A stretch of 64,000 nt of DNA from Fragum whitleyi (GCA_948146395.1 OX411559.1:1058001-1122000), one strand, 5' to 3'; counted from the stretch's first letter, positions 24,154-35,255 are shown. A program made the numbers and translations. Notes: generated by a model from the sequence alone, not told the origin.

Positions 24154-24745
24154 TACAGTTAATAATATCGTGAACTTGACAATCATCCCGATAAAAACCT
24201 CAAAATCACTCGCTCGCCGCTCCAATTATTCATTCAAAACATTCACTCCAATTACAGTCGATCTTGCTCGAGCGACCACGTCTATTTAGCGACAAGTTGC
24301 ATTACGCGATCGGTTTCAAAATCCCCTTCTTTAAATGGCAATATCTTAGGAATTAAACATATTTGGTCTGAAAATTATTGTAAATGAATCATATGTTATT
24401 AAAACGCAATAGTATCGTCACTAAGACGATTCTATTGAGTTTAAACAACCAAGAATTATTGAGAAATTCGCACTCAATACATACATATTCAAATGAAATT
24501 ATGTTTTCTTATTTGTAAACAAAACGTGTTCTAAGCGACCATTCTCTTAAGCGACCGCTTTTTGATGGTCCCGTAAGTGGTCACTCAATACAAGGCTCAG
24601 TGTACTCAAAAATGTTCCGAAATAGTTCAAAAACGCTTCAACGTCGTTTCGTCCTTTTACCTCCCTTGAAAATCATTAACAACTAACACCATTACCTCAT
24701 TCCACAATCATTCAACTTTTCAATTTCACGATGTTACTAACTTTA
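24154..24745 (-). mobile_element. MITE family A interrupted by another TA-flanked element
   Basis: TACAGTTAATAATATCGTG start, body to about 24252; resumes at 24605 with CAAAAATGTTCCGAAATAGT and ends CACGATGTTACTAACTTTA. Confidence 0.75.
24253..24604 (+). mobile_element. TIR element nested in MITE A
   Basis: Left TACAGTCGATCTTGCTCGAG, right CAATACAAGGCTCAGTGTA; complementary imperfect ends bounded by TA. AAGCGACCATTCTCTTAAGC lies near the right end. No transposase frame. A fragment of the same family is at 4432-4500. Confidence 0.7.
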
Positions 24746-24787
24746 GCTATAGATATACATGTATAGTTTCTGTTCAAATTTGAAGAA

Positions 24788-25216
24788 TACAATTAATTAC
24801 ATCGTGCAATTGCTACTCATTTCGGTCAAAAACATTCTAAATCGCTCGCGCGATGCTCCGATCATTCAATTCAAACAGTCACTCAAACCATTCAAAGACG
24901 CTCCGAAATTGTTCAAAAACACATCGAATAGTTCAAAACGGTCAACATCCATAACATCTTTCCATACTATTCTCTTGGTCGGTGTTCGTTTCAAAGAGTG
25001 TAATTGGTCCGTTTTGACACTCAAACGCATAAGTACGTAGATTTTATTAAAGGGAGGTAAAAATTACAGCTTATTTCGTCCAATTGAACGAAATTATCGA
25101 TTATGTTACTTCCACTTGAAAATCATAAAAAACTTGTTCCACACGCTAAATCAATTTCATTCGGAAATCATTTAGAAATTATACACCATGTCAATTTCAC
25201 GATGTTACTATCTGTA
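24788..25216 (-). mobile_element. MITE family A, full copy
   Basis: TACAATTAATTACATCGTG ... CACGATGTTACTATCTGTA; centre CTTATTTCGTCCAATTGAAC / GAAATTATCG. A 30-bp sequence beginning GTATAGTTTCTGTTCAAATT at 24761 recurs as GTATACTTTCTGTTCAAATT at 25214, so this copy and its neighbour look like a tandem duplication. Confidence 0.85.
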
Positions 25217-25510
25217 TACTTTCTGTTCAAATTTGGAGAATGCAATGGGTTTTAATGCAATATGTGTCTGTCCAGTTCGTTTTACATCTGTCCATCATAC
25301 GCTCAAGTGTTGGACGAACAGGCTCAAATGCCATTAGCTTGGAAATTATAGCAGACTGCTTCTATTTCTTCCTTTTCTTTTTTTTATTATCATTTCTCGT
25401 TCTTCATTCTTCATTCTTTCCTTCTTTATTTCTTTATTTGTTTATTTATTTATCTATTCTATCTCACTTCGCTTTTTAATGCTACCGACACAATCTCCGA
25501 TTGGTATATG
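25217..25510 (+). repeat. Pyrimidine-rich low-complexity tract at 25365-25480
   Basis: TTCTTTTTTTT, TTCATTCTTCATTCTTTCC and TTTATTTGTTTATTTATTTA blocks; strong strand asymmetry. No gene. Confidence 0.7.
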
Positions 25511-25675
25511 TTAAGGTAGTCGACCCATTATAGTTCCGCAACATTTCGGAACGCATGATCTGTCTCAGTGTTGACTGGGGTTTCCGAATGAAATCAATAG
25601 GAAACTTCGGTTAACACTGTTAAAGTTCATTACTTCCGAAACGTTTTCGGAAATATTACGGGTCAACTACCTTAA
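25511..25675 (+). mobile_element. Palindromic MITE D
   Basis: 165 bp, TTAAGGTAGTCGACCCATTA ... ACGGGTCAACTACCTTAA, palindromic almost throughout; centre TTTCCGAATG...AATAGGAAAC. Possible TTAA-type target. Copies at 28184, 28741 and 51067. Confidence 0.88.
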
Positions 25676-26645
25676 CTAAAGAAAAATGTGTGATGCTGTG
25701 CAAACATCTTCCAACACAAATTGAGTTTAGACAAACACCACATCTATACATGCTAATTCAAACTACATTTACGAGCATGTTAACGACATTCTCACTTAAA
25801 AAAGGCGTCAATGTATCGATGATGCTTACATAACATGACGTCATCAACAATCTTTGTATGTAGGTATAAAAAGATAAACCGAAATGAGGTGATTGGTTTT
25901 ATATTTACATTGTTTAGTTGATAAAATTCAGTATTGTGTCAGCCCAATAAACCCAGTCGGTACAATGTTCACAAAGAACGACACATACTGTTTCTCAATG
26001 TGAACCTGAAGTACAGGTTATCCATACTTGATTCTGTGGGAACCCCTCAATATTATAATAAACCCCTTCTTTTTAACATAGTTAAAAAATAACCAGAGTT
26101 CCTTCACTGTATGTTTCTTTATTCACCCGAAAGTACTCTCAAAGAATGAGATAGAACTGAAAGTTCTTCATTATGCTATGGATGAAATTTCACTGCTAAA
26201 TCGTTTTTGGATGTTACGGATGAACAACGTCATAAAGCTAAAGGACGCTTTAAAGCAGGGTTCATGAGATAAACCGCTTTAAATGACTTTGTTGTTTCGG
26301 GACACACTATCTGTAACCTTTAGCGCCACTTTTACGCGACTAACTGTAGAGCAAGATAAGTCTTGACACGTAAATACAGCGTTCGTCCAGCAAGGTGAAT
26401 ACAACGTATGAGTTATTTCACTATTACCACAACCTCAATGACATTCTAAGTCTCTTGACGACGTATTAAAAAGTGTAGAGCAAGATTCAAGACGTCGGGC
26501 CTGCGACACTTTCGACGTAACGGTCTTAACCGACGTCAACATTTCAAATCTTTGATAAGAAAACGGTTATTGTGGTTTAATTAGTGTAAAGAAGCCTAAG
26601 CCCGACCTTCTTTGACTTACTTTAGATATAGAGGATATTGAATAA
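25676..26645. other. No gene recognised
   Basis: GTAGAGCAAGAT recurs at about 26347 and 26476; otherwise nothing repeat-like or coding was recognised. Confidence 0.4.
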
Positions 26646-26765
26646 GTGGTCATGGAATACCGAATTTATTAAACGAGTCATCTATAAACAGATAAAAAAC
26701 GAGGCTGCGCCGAGTTTTTATCTGTTTAAAGATAACGAGTTTAATAAATTCGGTATTTATGAGCA
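26646..26765 (+). mobile_element. Single-copy long hairpin
   Basis: AATACCGAATTTATTAAACG on the left pairs with GTTTAATAAATTCGGTATT on the right, and AAACAGATAAAAA with TTTTTATCTGTTT, around CGAGGCTGCGCCG. About 45-bp arms. Probably a small foldback element. Confidence 0.65.
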
Positions 26766-27109
26766 CAAATTTCATAATCTATTTATAATATGACCAGAAT
26801 TTTTGTGAGAAAACGACGAAATTTCGACATTTATCGATTCAACTTATTGCGCCAAAATTATAACGCCGTTTCCAGAAATGACGCCAGAAAATCAATTATG
26901 ACGTCATTTTCACAGCGGAAATTTAACATTGAATGTCTATTTATATCTCATTTGCACATTTATTCCACTAGTGTAATAACGCCCGTGTAATATCAAAAAT
27001 ATTCAGCGGGATTATTTCACTCCCGCGACGTACGTCATATTATAAATACATGTTTAAAGATGGTTTTGCTTTTATCAAAGCATGTATTCAATTTCAAATA
27101 TTTTTTTTG

Positions 27110-27499
27110 TACAGTTTGTTACATCATGAAATTGACATTCATCTCAATCAAAACCATTCTAAATCGCTAAACTTAGCGCTCCATTCACTGTATCTAAACA
27201 CTCACTCAACCCATTTAAAAACGCCCATGAATATTTACAACTACGTTCAATATAAAAATAGCTAGAAAAAATAGCGATTTCACTGACATGGTTGATATTG
27301 AAAGCATTTGATTAATTATTGAAAAATAGGATGATATTTATAGAACTTGTTTGCAAATTTTATTAAAGGAAGGTAATTAATATAGCTAATTTTGTTCACC
27401 CTGATAGCAATTTTCAATTACCTCCCTGTAATTTCACTCAAAACTCACTCATTTCACTCATTCAATTTTATTCCAAATTCACCGATATTGTTAACTGTA
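27110..27499 (-). mobile_element. MITE family A, subfamily II, full copy
   Basis: TACAGTTTGTTACATCATG ... GATATTGTTAACTGTA, with ATATAAAAATAGCTAG and GCGATTTCACTGACATGG. Confidence 0.88.
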
Positions 27500-27789
27500 G
27501 CATCGTGCGATATTTTCAACTGCCAATTATTTTCTGGAAAACCCTGTCAACCCCGCGCAAAGAATCGACATCGGACAGGCAGTGCACACCCCACTTAGTC
27601 TGACCACCTCTCGCAAATAAAACACATTGAGTCCCCTTTTTGATTGTCTTTCCCCAATGAATGCACGTGAGTACATTGTGTATTTTGCATAAAAACAAAC
27701 TACAATTGATTTAATCAGATTTTTGCCATTTAGGTTAAAACCCAAGACAATCAAATCCTGTAGAGCAGCATATTATGACGAAATCTGGA

Positions 27790-28029
27790 GCCTGTTTTAC
27801 AAACATCTTACGATCTTTTTTTTTGCGTAAGTCAAAAATTACAGATGCTTCAACAGTAATAAGTAAATCTTGAATTCTGCCATACATCATATCATTGGAA
27901 TCGTCTTCTAAAGACGACCCCAATGAGATGTTGCAAGGCAGAATTTAACAACGAGTGAAAACACCAGGTACAATTTGTGATTTCGACTTACGCTTAATTT
28001 TTTCATAAGAGGTTTAGTCAAACGGGTAC
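27790..28029 (+). mobile_element. TIR repeat F
   Basis: Outer ends GCCTGTTTTACAAACATC / TTAGTCAAACGGGTACC; next pair TTGCGTAAGTCAAAAATT / GATTTCGACTTACGC; inner pair GAATTCTGCC / GGCAGAATTTA; centre ATTGGAATCGTCTTCTAAAG. Second copy at 61956-62197. Confidence 0.75.
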
Positions 28030-28183
28030 CTGATCATTAAACAATTGCCTGTGGTGCAATCAGCTCCACAGCTGACAGATAGTCCCTTTCTTAGTGACAA
28101 TATCCCCTTAATCTAGTAAACCCTTAATTAGAATTGTTGAACTCGACTCGATGTCGAAGAGCTTACTAAGACTTCGCTATGAA

Positions 28184-28347
28184 TAAGGTAGTGGACCCGT
28201 AATACGTCCGAAACATTTCGGAAGTAATGAACTTTAACAACGTTGACCGAGGTTTCCTAATGATTTTCATTAGGAAACTTCGGTCAAAATTGTGAAAGAT
28301 CATAAGTTCCGAAATGTTGCAGAACTTTTTCGCGTCCACTACCTTAA
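28184..28347 (+). mobile_element. Palindromic MITE D
   Basis: TAAGGTAGTGGACCCGTAAT ... GCGTCCACTACCTTAA; perfect centre CCTAATGATTTTCATTAGG. Confidence 0.88.
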
Positions 28348-28361
28348 GTTCAACATTAGAG

Positions 28362-28640
28362 GCCGCCACCATAGCGCAGTTGGTTAGGCATAAGACTTCT
28401 AATCTGGAAGTCGTGGGTCCGATCCCCGGTGGCGGCAAATATCCTTTCCGACGCTTGTCTCTCACCAATGGGTAGATAATCGTAAACCTATGTGAGATAG
28501 CAGTCGGAGGCTAGGAAAGGTTATAATGGTAGTACAGGTGAAGGAAATACCAGGAATCCATTGTTAGGTGCTCCGGCCGCCGCGATATAACTGCGAAATC
28601 GTTGGAACCAGCGTAAAACCCATTCAATCAATCAACATTA
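28362..28640 (+). mobile_element. SINE-A with intact Arg(TCT)-like tRNA head
   Basis: Head 28362-28436 folds with a perfect 7-bp acceptor stem (GCCGCCA/TGGCGGC), A box TAGCGCAGTTGG and B-box-like GGTCCGATCCC; anticodon position TCT (GACTTCTAATC). Body CTCTCACCAATGGGTAGATA, TATGTGAGATAGCAG, tail ending CATTCAATCAATCAAC. The attached body shows it is a SINE head, not a solo tRNA gene. Confidence 0.85.
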
Positions 28641-28740
28641 GATTGGACATTTCCGTTTACACGCCATCGACGTAGGGATACTGAAATGTCGTACCTGCCT
28701 GTATACTGTAGGAGCACTTACGACATACGTATTAAATTGT

Positions 28741-28908
28741 TTTGGACCCGTAATAGTTCTGAATAGTTCTGCAACGGTTTGGAAGTAACCAGCTTAAACA
28801 GTGTTAACTGAGGTTTCCTAATGATTTTCATTAGGAAACCTCGGTCAACATTGTGAAATATCATGAGTTCAGAAATGTTGCGGAACTATTATGGATCCAC
28901 TACCTTAA
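28741..28908 (+). mobile_element. Palindromic MITE D
   Basis: TTTGGACCCGTAATAGTTCT ... GGATCCACTACCTTAA; same CCTAATGATTTTCATTAGG centre. Left tip lost. Together with 28184-28347 it flanks the SINE at 28362. Confidence 0.83.
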
Positions 28909-29920
28909 AGGAGAAATTACATCATCTCAGGATAAACGAGTCATGCCAATATCAACAATTTCAATAAAGATAGACTACCTTAATCCAATGAAAAGACACT
29001 TGATTCGATGCGTATTTGCATAAAAAATCTTATCTTCTGTTAGAAATATATATCGACATTAATCTCATTGCCGTTATTGAGATTTGGTGCGTATTTGCGT
29101 AAAGACAAATAAGCGACAGCTTACGCAAGCATTACGCGCCGTCAGACAACAATATCTCTCATATATATACAGAAAGACAGATCTATGGCTATTCATCGAG
29201 TAATGGTCTGAATAAAATATGCGACTACGCGACTTACCGATATCGTATTGAAAATGTCAGCTGCTTTTAATCCATATTGGTGATTTATTCTCCCTCACAA
29301 AACAGTTTTAATGGACACGACGATTCCACTTCACAATTCACGTAAAACATTCCTGAATTTATTCATTTTATTTGCCCAGCTTTTTGATTAATATCATTAC
29401 ATAAAGAAAAGACCATAACGATCAAGTATGCTTCGGGAACATGATATTAGAGATGGAAGAAAATATAAAGCGTGTCACGTGACATTATTGATTGGAATAG
29501 CTCGGTATTTATTGATCTTTACAGAGCCATCTCACAGAGTCGCTGTTTGACAAATATGTCGGCCATTACTCTTTTCGCCGCTAGTAGAATCAGGAGGTTT
29601 CTTTTAACGACAAGCAGCGACTAAATCAACGTTAACAAATATTGTGAATGGTCAAGAATAGTTCTCAGAGGTTTTCGTGGCCACTGGACCACAAGGTGGC
29701 TAATATGTATATTTGTCTGCGACAATACTGTTTCGTCTTTTAAAGAAGACATTTTGTTTTCGTTTGGTTAAGAGGCGGACCGGCGCTTTCCTTGAATGTC
29801 TTCGATATTCTTAGATCTAAAAATGAATAAATATGCGTCGAATAGTGTATCAGTCTAACTCGAGTTTAGAAAAGAAAAAAATAGTTGCATAAAAACACGA
29901 TGCTTCTCTTTGGATTTGAT
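28909..29920. other. No gene recognised
   Basis: CpG content is moderate (several TTGCGTAAG-type words around 29090-29140). No frame or repeat recognised. Confidence 0.4.
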
Positions 29921-30229
29921 TTACAGTTAGTCATATCCTGAAGTAAACATTCATCTCAATCATAACCCATCTAAATCGCACACTCATCGCTCCATTTATT
30001 TATTCCAAATTCTCACTCAAACCAATCAAAAACGCTTAAAATGGCCAAAAGGAAAAGGTCCACAACTACATGAACTAAGCTTGAAATAAATCTCCATTTC
30101 AATATCATAATTGAAATTGGAAGCGTCTGATTGTTTTTTGGAGAAATAGGAAGCTATTTATAGACCTTATCTGCATTTATCATTAAAGGGGGGGGGGGTA
30201 ATGAATATCGCTTATTTTGTTCAAAAATA
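29921..30229 (-). mobile_element. MITE family A, subfamily II, half copy
   Basis: TTACAGTTAGTCATATCCTG start; body to GAATATCGCTTATTTTGTTC, then lost at the palindrome axis. A G-run (10 or more) lies in the GGGAGGTAAT block at about 30187. Confidence 0.75.
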
Positions 30230-30509
30230 TGGTTCTTGCAGTAATGTTGCCCTACTGGCATTAGTGATTAAACCCATATCTTCTTTGAACAAAGGATGGA
30301 TTTCATCCATTATAAGGCCAACGGCCAATACTTATGAAAATACAAAACATGGCATAGTTAACGATGTGAGGAAGAACAGTTTTCCCTTTAAAGATTTTAT
30401 ATTTAACATAAATTGCATAACAGTTTACATGTATAAATACATGTATATTTTTACTAAGCATGAGATCAAAATGCGAGTGAGTTATAGAGCGTATATTCTT
30501 AAATGCTGT

Positions 30510-30925
30510 TCGATGGATTATCGAGAAATTTCGGTAGATTATCATTTTGATAAACTCACTGCCTAACCAGTGAAAATATCAAATCATTATTCCCCGCTTT
30601 CGTTCATTTCACCCTTTTCGCGTAATCTTAGCAGCGCCCAAAAAGGGAAGTCATCATGAAAGGTGCGTAACAATCACGTGTTTAATGACGCGCTTTAAGA
30701 AAATGTGTCCTAGAACTTTCACATTTTGTATCATGTTCGCACTAAAAAGTAGAATAATCATTTGTTTTTTCGAATAAGGTCGTTTGATAATTCATTCCGC
30801 GAACAACAAAAGCTATGTTTTCACTCGTGGCTCCGCCACTCGTGAAAATATAGGTTATGTTGTTCACTCAATGAAATATGAATCGATCTTATTCTGAAAC
30901 AAACGATTATCCTTTATGGAATCCA
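30510..30925 (+). mobile_element. Repeat J, longer copy
   Basis: Shares GTAGATTATCATTTTGATAA, AACAATCACGTG and TTTCACATTTTGTATCAT with 9950-10310. Inner inverted repeat contains TTCACTCGTGGCTCCGCCAC then ACTCGTGAA. Confidence 0.7.
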
Positions 30926-31503
30926 AACCAGGGGAGGGAAACTCTTTAATAAAAGACAATTATTTAATATATAATCGTGACAACATCATATCTAAAATGG
31001 TAAAATGGGAAAATTTAGATAATGTTTAAATCGTTTTCAACATTCAAATATGTGGTGTGTGCAGTAGATGCATACAAATTCTCCTTTTATCCAAATATTT
31101 TCCGTTATAACTTTCTTCATTTACACTTTTTAAACACTTAAAACCTCGGCGCTGTCTTATCCAAGGACAACTGAAAATTCTTTGATTCAAGTACCCCGTG
31201 TTAACCTCCCCGAACTTATCAAGGAACCATTTGTCTTTGGTAGTTGGAAAGCCATCCGTAGTTTTGCAGTGTTGAAAAAGAAATAAAACACTATTCCTTT
31301 ATATCGTCTTTCTTTGTAGAACAATGATAGGATATACATCTCATTACAAATGCAGCAAAAAAGCATTTGCCAGGAAGCCTAAAAAAATGATTCAATTTCG
31401 TTAAATTCTAAAAAAAGTCTATTTAAATTGAAATGTATACAGTTTCATGTGTAGCCGTCCATTTGATAATGTTTAAATTTTGGTTTGGATGATCACACCA
31501 AAA
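30926..31503. other. No gene recognised
   Basis: Plain AT-rich DNA up to the SINE. Nothing supported. Confidence 0.45.
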
Positions 31504-31515
31504 TTGCAGTGAGCT

Positions 31516-31790
31516 GCCGTCGTAGTGCAGAGGGTAGCGCGTCGGCCTGCCAATCTAGAGGTCCCGGGTTCGATCCCGACGGCGACACTCATTCTTCCCG
31601 ACTATTTGTCTCTCACCAATGGGTTGATAGTCATAGACCTATGTGAGATAGCAGCTGGAGGTTAGGAAAGGATGTGATGGTAGTACTGGTGTGGGAAATA
31701 CTAGGAACCCATTGTTAGGTACTCCAGGCCCTGCGATATAACTGAAAAAATGTTGAAAGCGGCGCAAAACTCCATTCAATCAATCAATCA
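31516..31790 (+). mobile_element. SINE-A, intact, with target-site duplication
   Basis: Head 31516-31583: perfect 7-bp acceptor stem (GCCGTCG/CGACGGC), B box GGGTTCGATCCC, Gly(GCC)-like anticodon region CTGCCAATC. Body and TCCATTCAATCAATCAATCA tail complete. AAATTGCAGT occurs at 31501-31510 and again at 31791-31800, a direct target-site duplication. Youngest-looking SINE in the window. Confidence 0.92.
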
Positions 31791-31825
31791 AAATTGCAGT
31801 AGCCGCTTGGTCTGACAAGGTCTTT

Positions 31826-31945
31826 CCTGCGTTCAGGGCAATAAAACGTTTGTGGGCGTTTTGAAATAATACCAAACTTTGCACGTATGTAGACGTGCAA
31901 AGTTTGATATCATTTGCAAAACATTGTGCGAAAATTTTGATCCTA
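31826..31945 (+). mobile_element. Hairpin repeat C, variant core
   Basis: CCTGCGTTCAGGGCAATAAA outer arm; inner stem ACCAAACTTTGCACGT / ACGTGCAAAGTTTGAT. Where other copies have CCCCG/CGGGG, both arms here read CAAA/TTTG. Confidence 0.75.
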
Positions 31946-32068
31946 AATTAAGGGTAGGACTCTTACGTTCAGAATGTATTTATCTATTTTTAAGCATAAA
32001 TTCTCATTTACAGAAATACAACGACGAAAATATATATTGTTGTTGGTCTCGATTTTTGGCAGTTGCAA

Positions 32069-32619
32069 TATAGTTGGTAACATCGTGAGATTGAATACCA
32101 TTCTAAATCGCTTACTCAGCGACCCATTTATTCTTCCCAAAAGTCCACTCAAACCAATCAAAAACGCTCTAAAATCACTAAAAAGGATAAGATCAAAAAC
32201 TACATTCAAAATAAATATAGCTAGTAAAGTTCGAGACCTCACTGACATTCGAGGAGTGATCGAAAAATTCGTGTTCGTTTCTTTTTATTGTTGTTGTTGT
32301 GTGTGTGCGTGTGATTTTTTGTTGTTGTTGTTGTTGTTTTGTGTGTGTGTTTTTTTTTTTTATTTTGTTTTTGTTTTTCATTGTACGCGTCTGATTGGTT
32401 CTTGGGGAAATAGGAAGTTAATTATGTAACTTGTATGCAAAAGAATGCTCAAGTGGGGGTAATAATTATCGCTTATTTTGTTCATCCTGAACAATATTAG
32501 CGATATTTAATTATTGCTCCTTCATTTCGCTCAAATTTCTCTCCTCCGACTCATTCAATTTCATTCCAAAATCGTTCTAAATCCTTCAACTTGTCAATTT
32601 CTCGATGTTGTTAACTGTA
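32069..32619 (-). mobile_element. MITE family A, subfamily II, enlarged by a microsatellite
   Basis: TATAGTTGGTAACATCGTG ... CTCGATGTTGTTAACTGTA. 551 bp rather than about 400 because (TTG)n/(TG)n/T-rich sequence has grown at 32284-32380 between GATCGAAAAATTC and GCGTCTGATTGG. Confidence 0.88.
32284..32380 (+). repeat. (TTG)n and (TG)n microsatellites inside MITE A
   Basis: TTGTTGTTGTTG and GTGTGTGTGT tracts with T-runs; the frames crossing it are artefacts. Confidence 0.95.
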
Positions 32620-32683
32620 GGCTCACAATCTGTCTCTTAACCCCGACACCAGCCCATACAAATCAAAACCTGTAAAAGCGAAT

Positions 32684-32932
32684 GTGACCCGTCATGCGAA
32701 AAGGGACCATCTGAGAACTCCGTAAAATGATTTATTGTTAAAGAGATTTGTTCTAGTACAGGAAAACCAGAGGTCGCATTTCAAAAATTCTTTCACGGGA
32801 AGGTAGATTGATTATCCTAGATTCAGAAAATTAGTAAAGTGCGAAATGTTTCGATCCTAGTCAGTCTGCGCAGTCTGACAAGGGTCGACAATTTACGCAG
32901 TTAAGATGGTCCCTTTTCGCGAGACGGATCAC
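32684..32932 (+). mobile_element. TIR element I, second copy
   Basis: GTGACCCGTCATGCGAAAAG ... CTTTTCGCGAGACGGATCAC; shares AACCAGAGGTCGCATTTCAA and TCTAGATTCAGAAAA with 20010-20262. The central palindrome has lost one half (GTCAGTCTGCGCAGTCTGAC remains). Confidence 0.88.
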
Positions 32933-33267
32933 ATATAATACTCGTATAAATTGTCTTTGTTATTGCGAAACCTCAAGCAGTAGTTTCGAGGTTTTGCAAT
33001 TGAACTCACACCATCTCAATATGTTAATTCAATCATATGTGCGAAATAACATTAACACATATCAAGCAATACCATATATAATTCATTGCGTCCTATATGA
33101 ACTCGAATTGATAGATTTTAACGTGAGCTGTTACCGATAAATATTGGCCGTGAGATAGACAGTGCGAACTCAACCGGTCGTGAACTTCCGGACAAAGCAT
33201 CTGAAGGCATGCCCGGGTAAGAATTTGTTGGTTTGGGGTAAAACGCCACTTTCCAAATTACTGCAGT

Positions 33268-33609
33268 TACAGTAAGCTAAATCGTGAAATTGACACGGCG
33301 AATAGTTTGGAATGGTTTCCGAATGAGATAGATTGAGTGTGAGAGGCGAGTTTTAAATGTTTTCTTTTTCAAGGAAGGTAAAGCTTAATCAATAATCATC
33401 GACAATTTATAAGCTCCCTTTGCTAAAATCTACGTATTTTCTGATTTTGTTTATTCACTGTTAAATAAGACGATTTAAAATCAACCCCACCCAATAAAAT
33501 CGTGCAATTTTTTGATCTATTTGAAAAAAGTAGCGCTGAACGATTGATTTTGAATATTTTGTTGTTTTTAATCAAAATGAGTATCAATTTCACGAGGTTT
33601 TTAGCTGTA
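33268..33609 (+). mobile_element. MITE family A, reduced copy
   Basis: TACAGTAAGCTAAATCGTG ... CACGAGGTTTTTAGCTGTA; centre degraded (ATAATCATCGACAATTTATA). Confidence 0.8.
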
Positions 33610-33647
33610 TGTTGCGACGTCTGGTGTACCTACCCATTGTCTCCTGT

Positions 33648-33720
33648 CGTATCTCACACCAGTATCACTACCACATTTCATCCGAGACGCCAGCTGTTTA
33701 TCCCACCTAGAACTACGGTT
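33648..33720 (-). mobile_element. SINE-A internal fragment
   Basis: ATCTCACACCAGTATCACTA and GCCAGCTGTTTATCCCACCT on + are complements of the SINE body, sandwiched between two family A copies. Confidence 0.55.
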
Positions 33721-34085
33721 CAGAACATTGTGAAATTGACGAGATGAATGATTTGGAATGTTTTTAATGAAACTGAATTGGCGAGAGGAGTGTGTTTCGA
33801 TTCAATTAAAAGAAGGTTATTCAATATCGCCAAACGTGTCCAAGGCTAACAAAATCAGCGATATTTATTACCTCCCTTTAGCAAAATATGCATACAAGTA
33901 GTATAAATAGCTTTTTACGTCTTTCCGAACCAATCAGACGCTTAAGTTGGACATAATGTTTGTTGCCATTAGATCTTTGATAATTTTGAATTTCAGCACA
34001 AGTAATTGGACAAGAAGTTGCAGAGTTTCTGAACCAATCAGACGCTTCCAAATTCAATAAAGTCAATGAAAGAATTGATTCTGTA
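33716..34085 (+). mobile_element. MITE family A, rearranged copy
   Basis: CAGAACATTGTGAAATTGAC, AAATCAGCGATATTTATTAC, CCTCCCTTTAGCAAAATATG, then ACCAATCAGACGCTTAAG at 33930 and a second ACCAATCAGACGCTTCC at 34032: a block is duplicated. No right TIR. Confidence 0.65.
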
Positions 34086-34130
34086 CAGGAAAAAAATCTT
34101 AAGAGGGATACTTATCAAATTCTAGTGGTA

Positions 34131-34312
34131 TATAGTCAAACCTGTATTACGCAAGCACCAAAGAGACTTTCAAAAAGCGTTTGTTTATGACAGGTGCTTG
34201 CTTAATACAGGTTGATTTCTTTATAATTGCTCCATTTGGGAACCCAGTGGTCGCTTGCTTAATACAGGTTGCTAGCTAAATACAGGTGGCTACTAAGACA
34301 GGTTTGACTGTA
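34131..34312 (+). mobile_element. MITE B (mariner-like ends)
   Basis: TATAGTCAAACCTGTATTAC ... AAGACAGGTTTGACTGTA, TA-bounded, 182 bp, with repeated GCTTGCTTAATACAGGTT. Matches 38061-38242 through most of its length. Confidence 0.85.
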
Positions 34313-34324
34313 ACCAAATCCACT

Positions 34325-34345
34325 CGCCCCCCCCCCCCCCCGCCG
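34325..34345 (+). repeat. C homopolymer
   Basis: A run of about 15 C in CGCCCC...CGCCGG; may be assembly-sensitive. Confidence 0.85.
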
Positions 34346-34803
34346 GAATACAATTTTAGTGACCCAAGCAGCTTAGATGAGTTCAAATTTTGGGTATGAT
34401 GGGATCAGAAAGTTATTAGTCATTTGCCTTTAAATTTGACAAAGTTGCTGATTTACTTTGTTTTTACTCTACCAAACACAAAAATTGACAATACAAGCCG
34501 AAACTTAGACATAATATTGCCATAAGGTCTTGAATATTTTTGAGTTTCAGCATTATTGGACGAGAAGTTGAAGAGTTAACTGGCCTTGATTTGACGAAAT
34601 TCCCGTTTTGACTTTATGTTTACTCTATCAACCACAAATAGTAACCAATCATGACTAACCTTAAACACAATGTTGGTGACCATTATTAAGTTTGTTTTCA
34701 GTCTTAAATTCACAGATATTAATTGATAAATTCAAATAAGAATGTGGCTCACGTTATCTTGGTTCAGGTTAGAGATTTAGGACCATCATAGTCCTCTTGT
34801 TTA
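34346..34803 (+). mobile_element. Bivalve-type repeat, partial
   Basis: GACTTTATGTTTACTCTATC and ACTTTGTTTTTACTCTACC units about 150 bp apart, ending GGACCATCATAGTCCTCTTG, the same end seen at 7010 and 37715. Confidence 0.6.
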
Positions 34804-34899
34804 ATAATTACCATGACAATAAATGTCAGGGAATTTTCAAGTTTTTTTCAGGAAATTATCTGGGATTTCTTTTCTCCCGACCCGTAGCAACCCTGTTGG

Positions 34900-35255
34900 G
34901 GGGGGGGGGCGTTTCTACGTCACCAAGTGTTATTACCACGTGAGAACAATCCTGTCAGTTGTTAATAGCTTTTCAAAAATGGAGTATCGGCTTTGGTTCA
35001 ATTTTCTTTTTTACAAGACTTACCTCCTCTCGACAACTGTTCATTTTGAAAATGGCACTGTTCAAGAATTCTATACAATTAGAATATTAATCAAAGACAT
35101 CTATTTAATGCGAAATCACCTGCTAATCCTAGACCACTCGAATTTTTGTTTCGCGCAATAATGCTATTTATAGACAAGGCGGTGATTCGCCTATTGGGTT
35201 TTCCCGTAGTGTAAGGGGATAAAAACTAGGTGGCTGAACTGGTATCCCGCATTTA
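34900..35255 (-). repeat. ~345-bp dispersed repeat, inverted relative to 38263-38605
   Basis: The minus strand matches the + strand at 38263-38605: GGCGAATCACCGCCTTGT, GCCATTTTCAAAATG, AAGAAAATTGAAC and TTTTTGAAAAGCT are shared. By eye roughly 70 per cent identical. Non-coding. Confidence 0.75.

Noticed and set aside
28362..28436. Complete tRNA-Arg gene
   Set aside because: The cloverleaf is good, but it runs straight into the SINE-A body and tail shared by other copies, and the B box has a mismatch.
30201..30566. 121-codon + strand frame
   Set aside because: Begins inside the MITE A central block and runs into repeat J; composed of repeat sequence.
32193..32429. Overlapping frames on both strands rich in Gln/Thr or Leu/Val
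   Set aside because: They translate the TTG/TG microsatellite inside MITE A.
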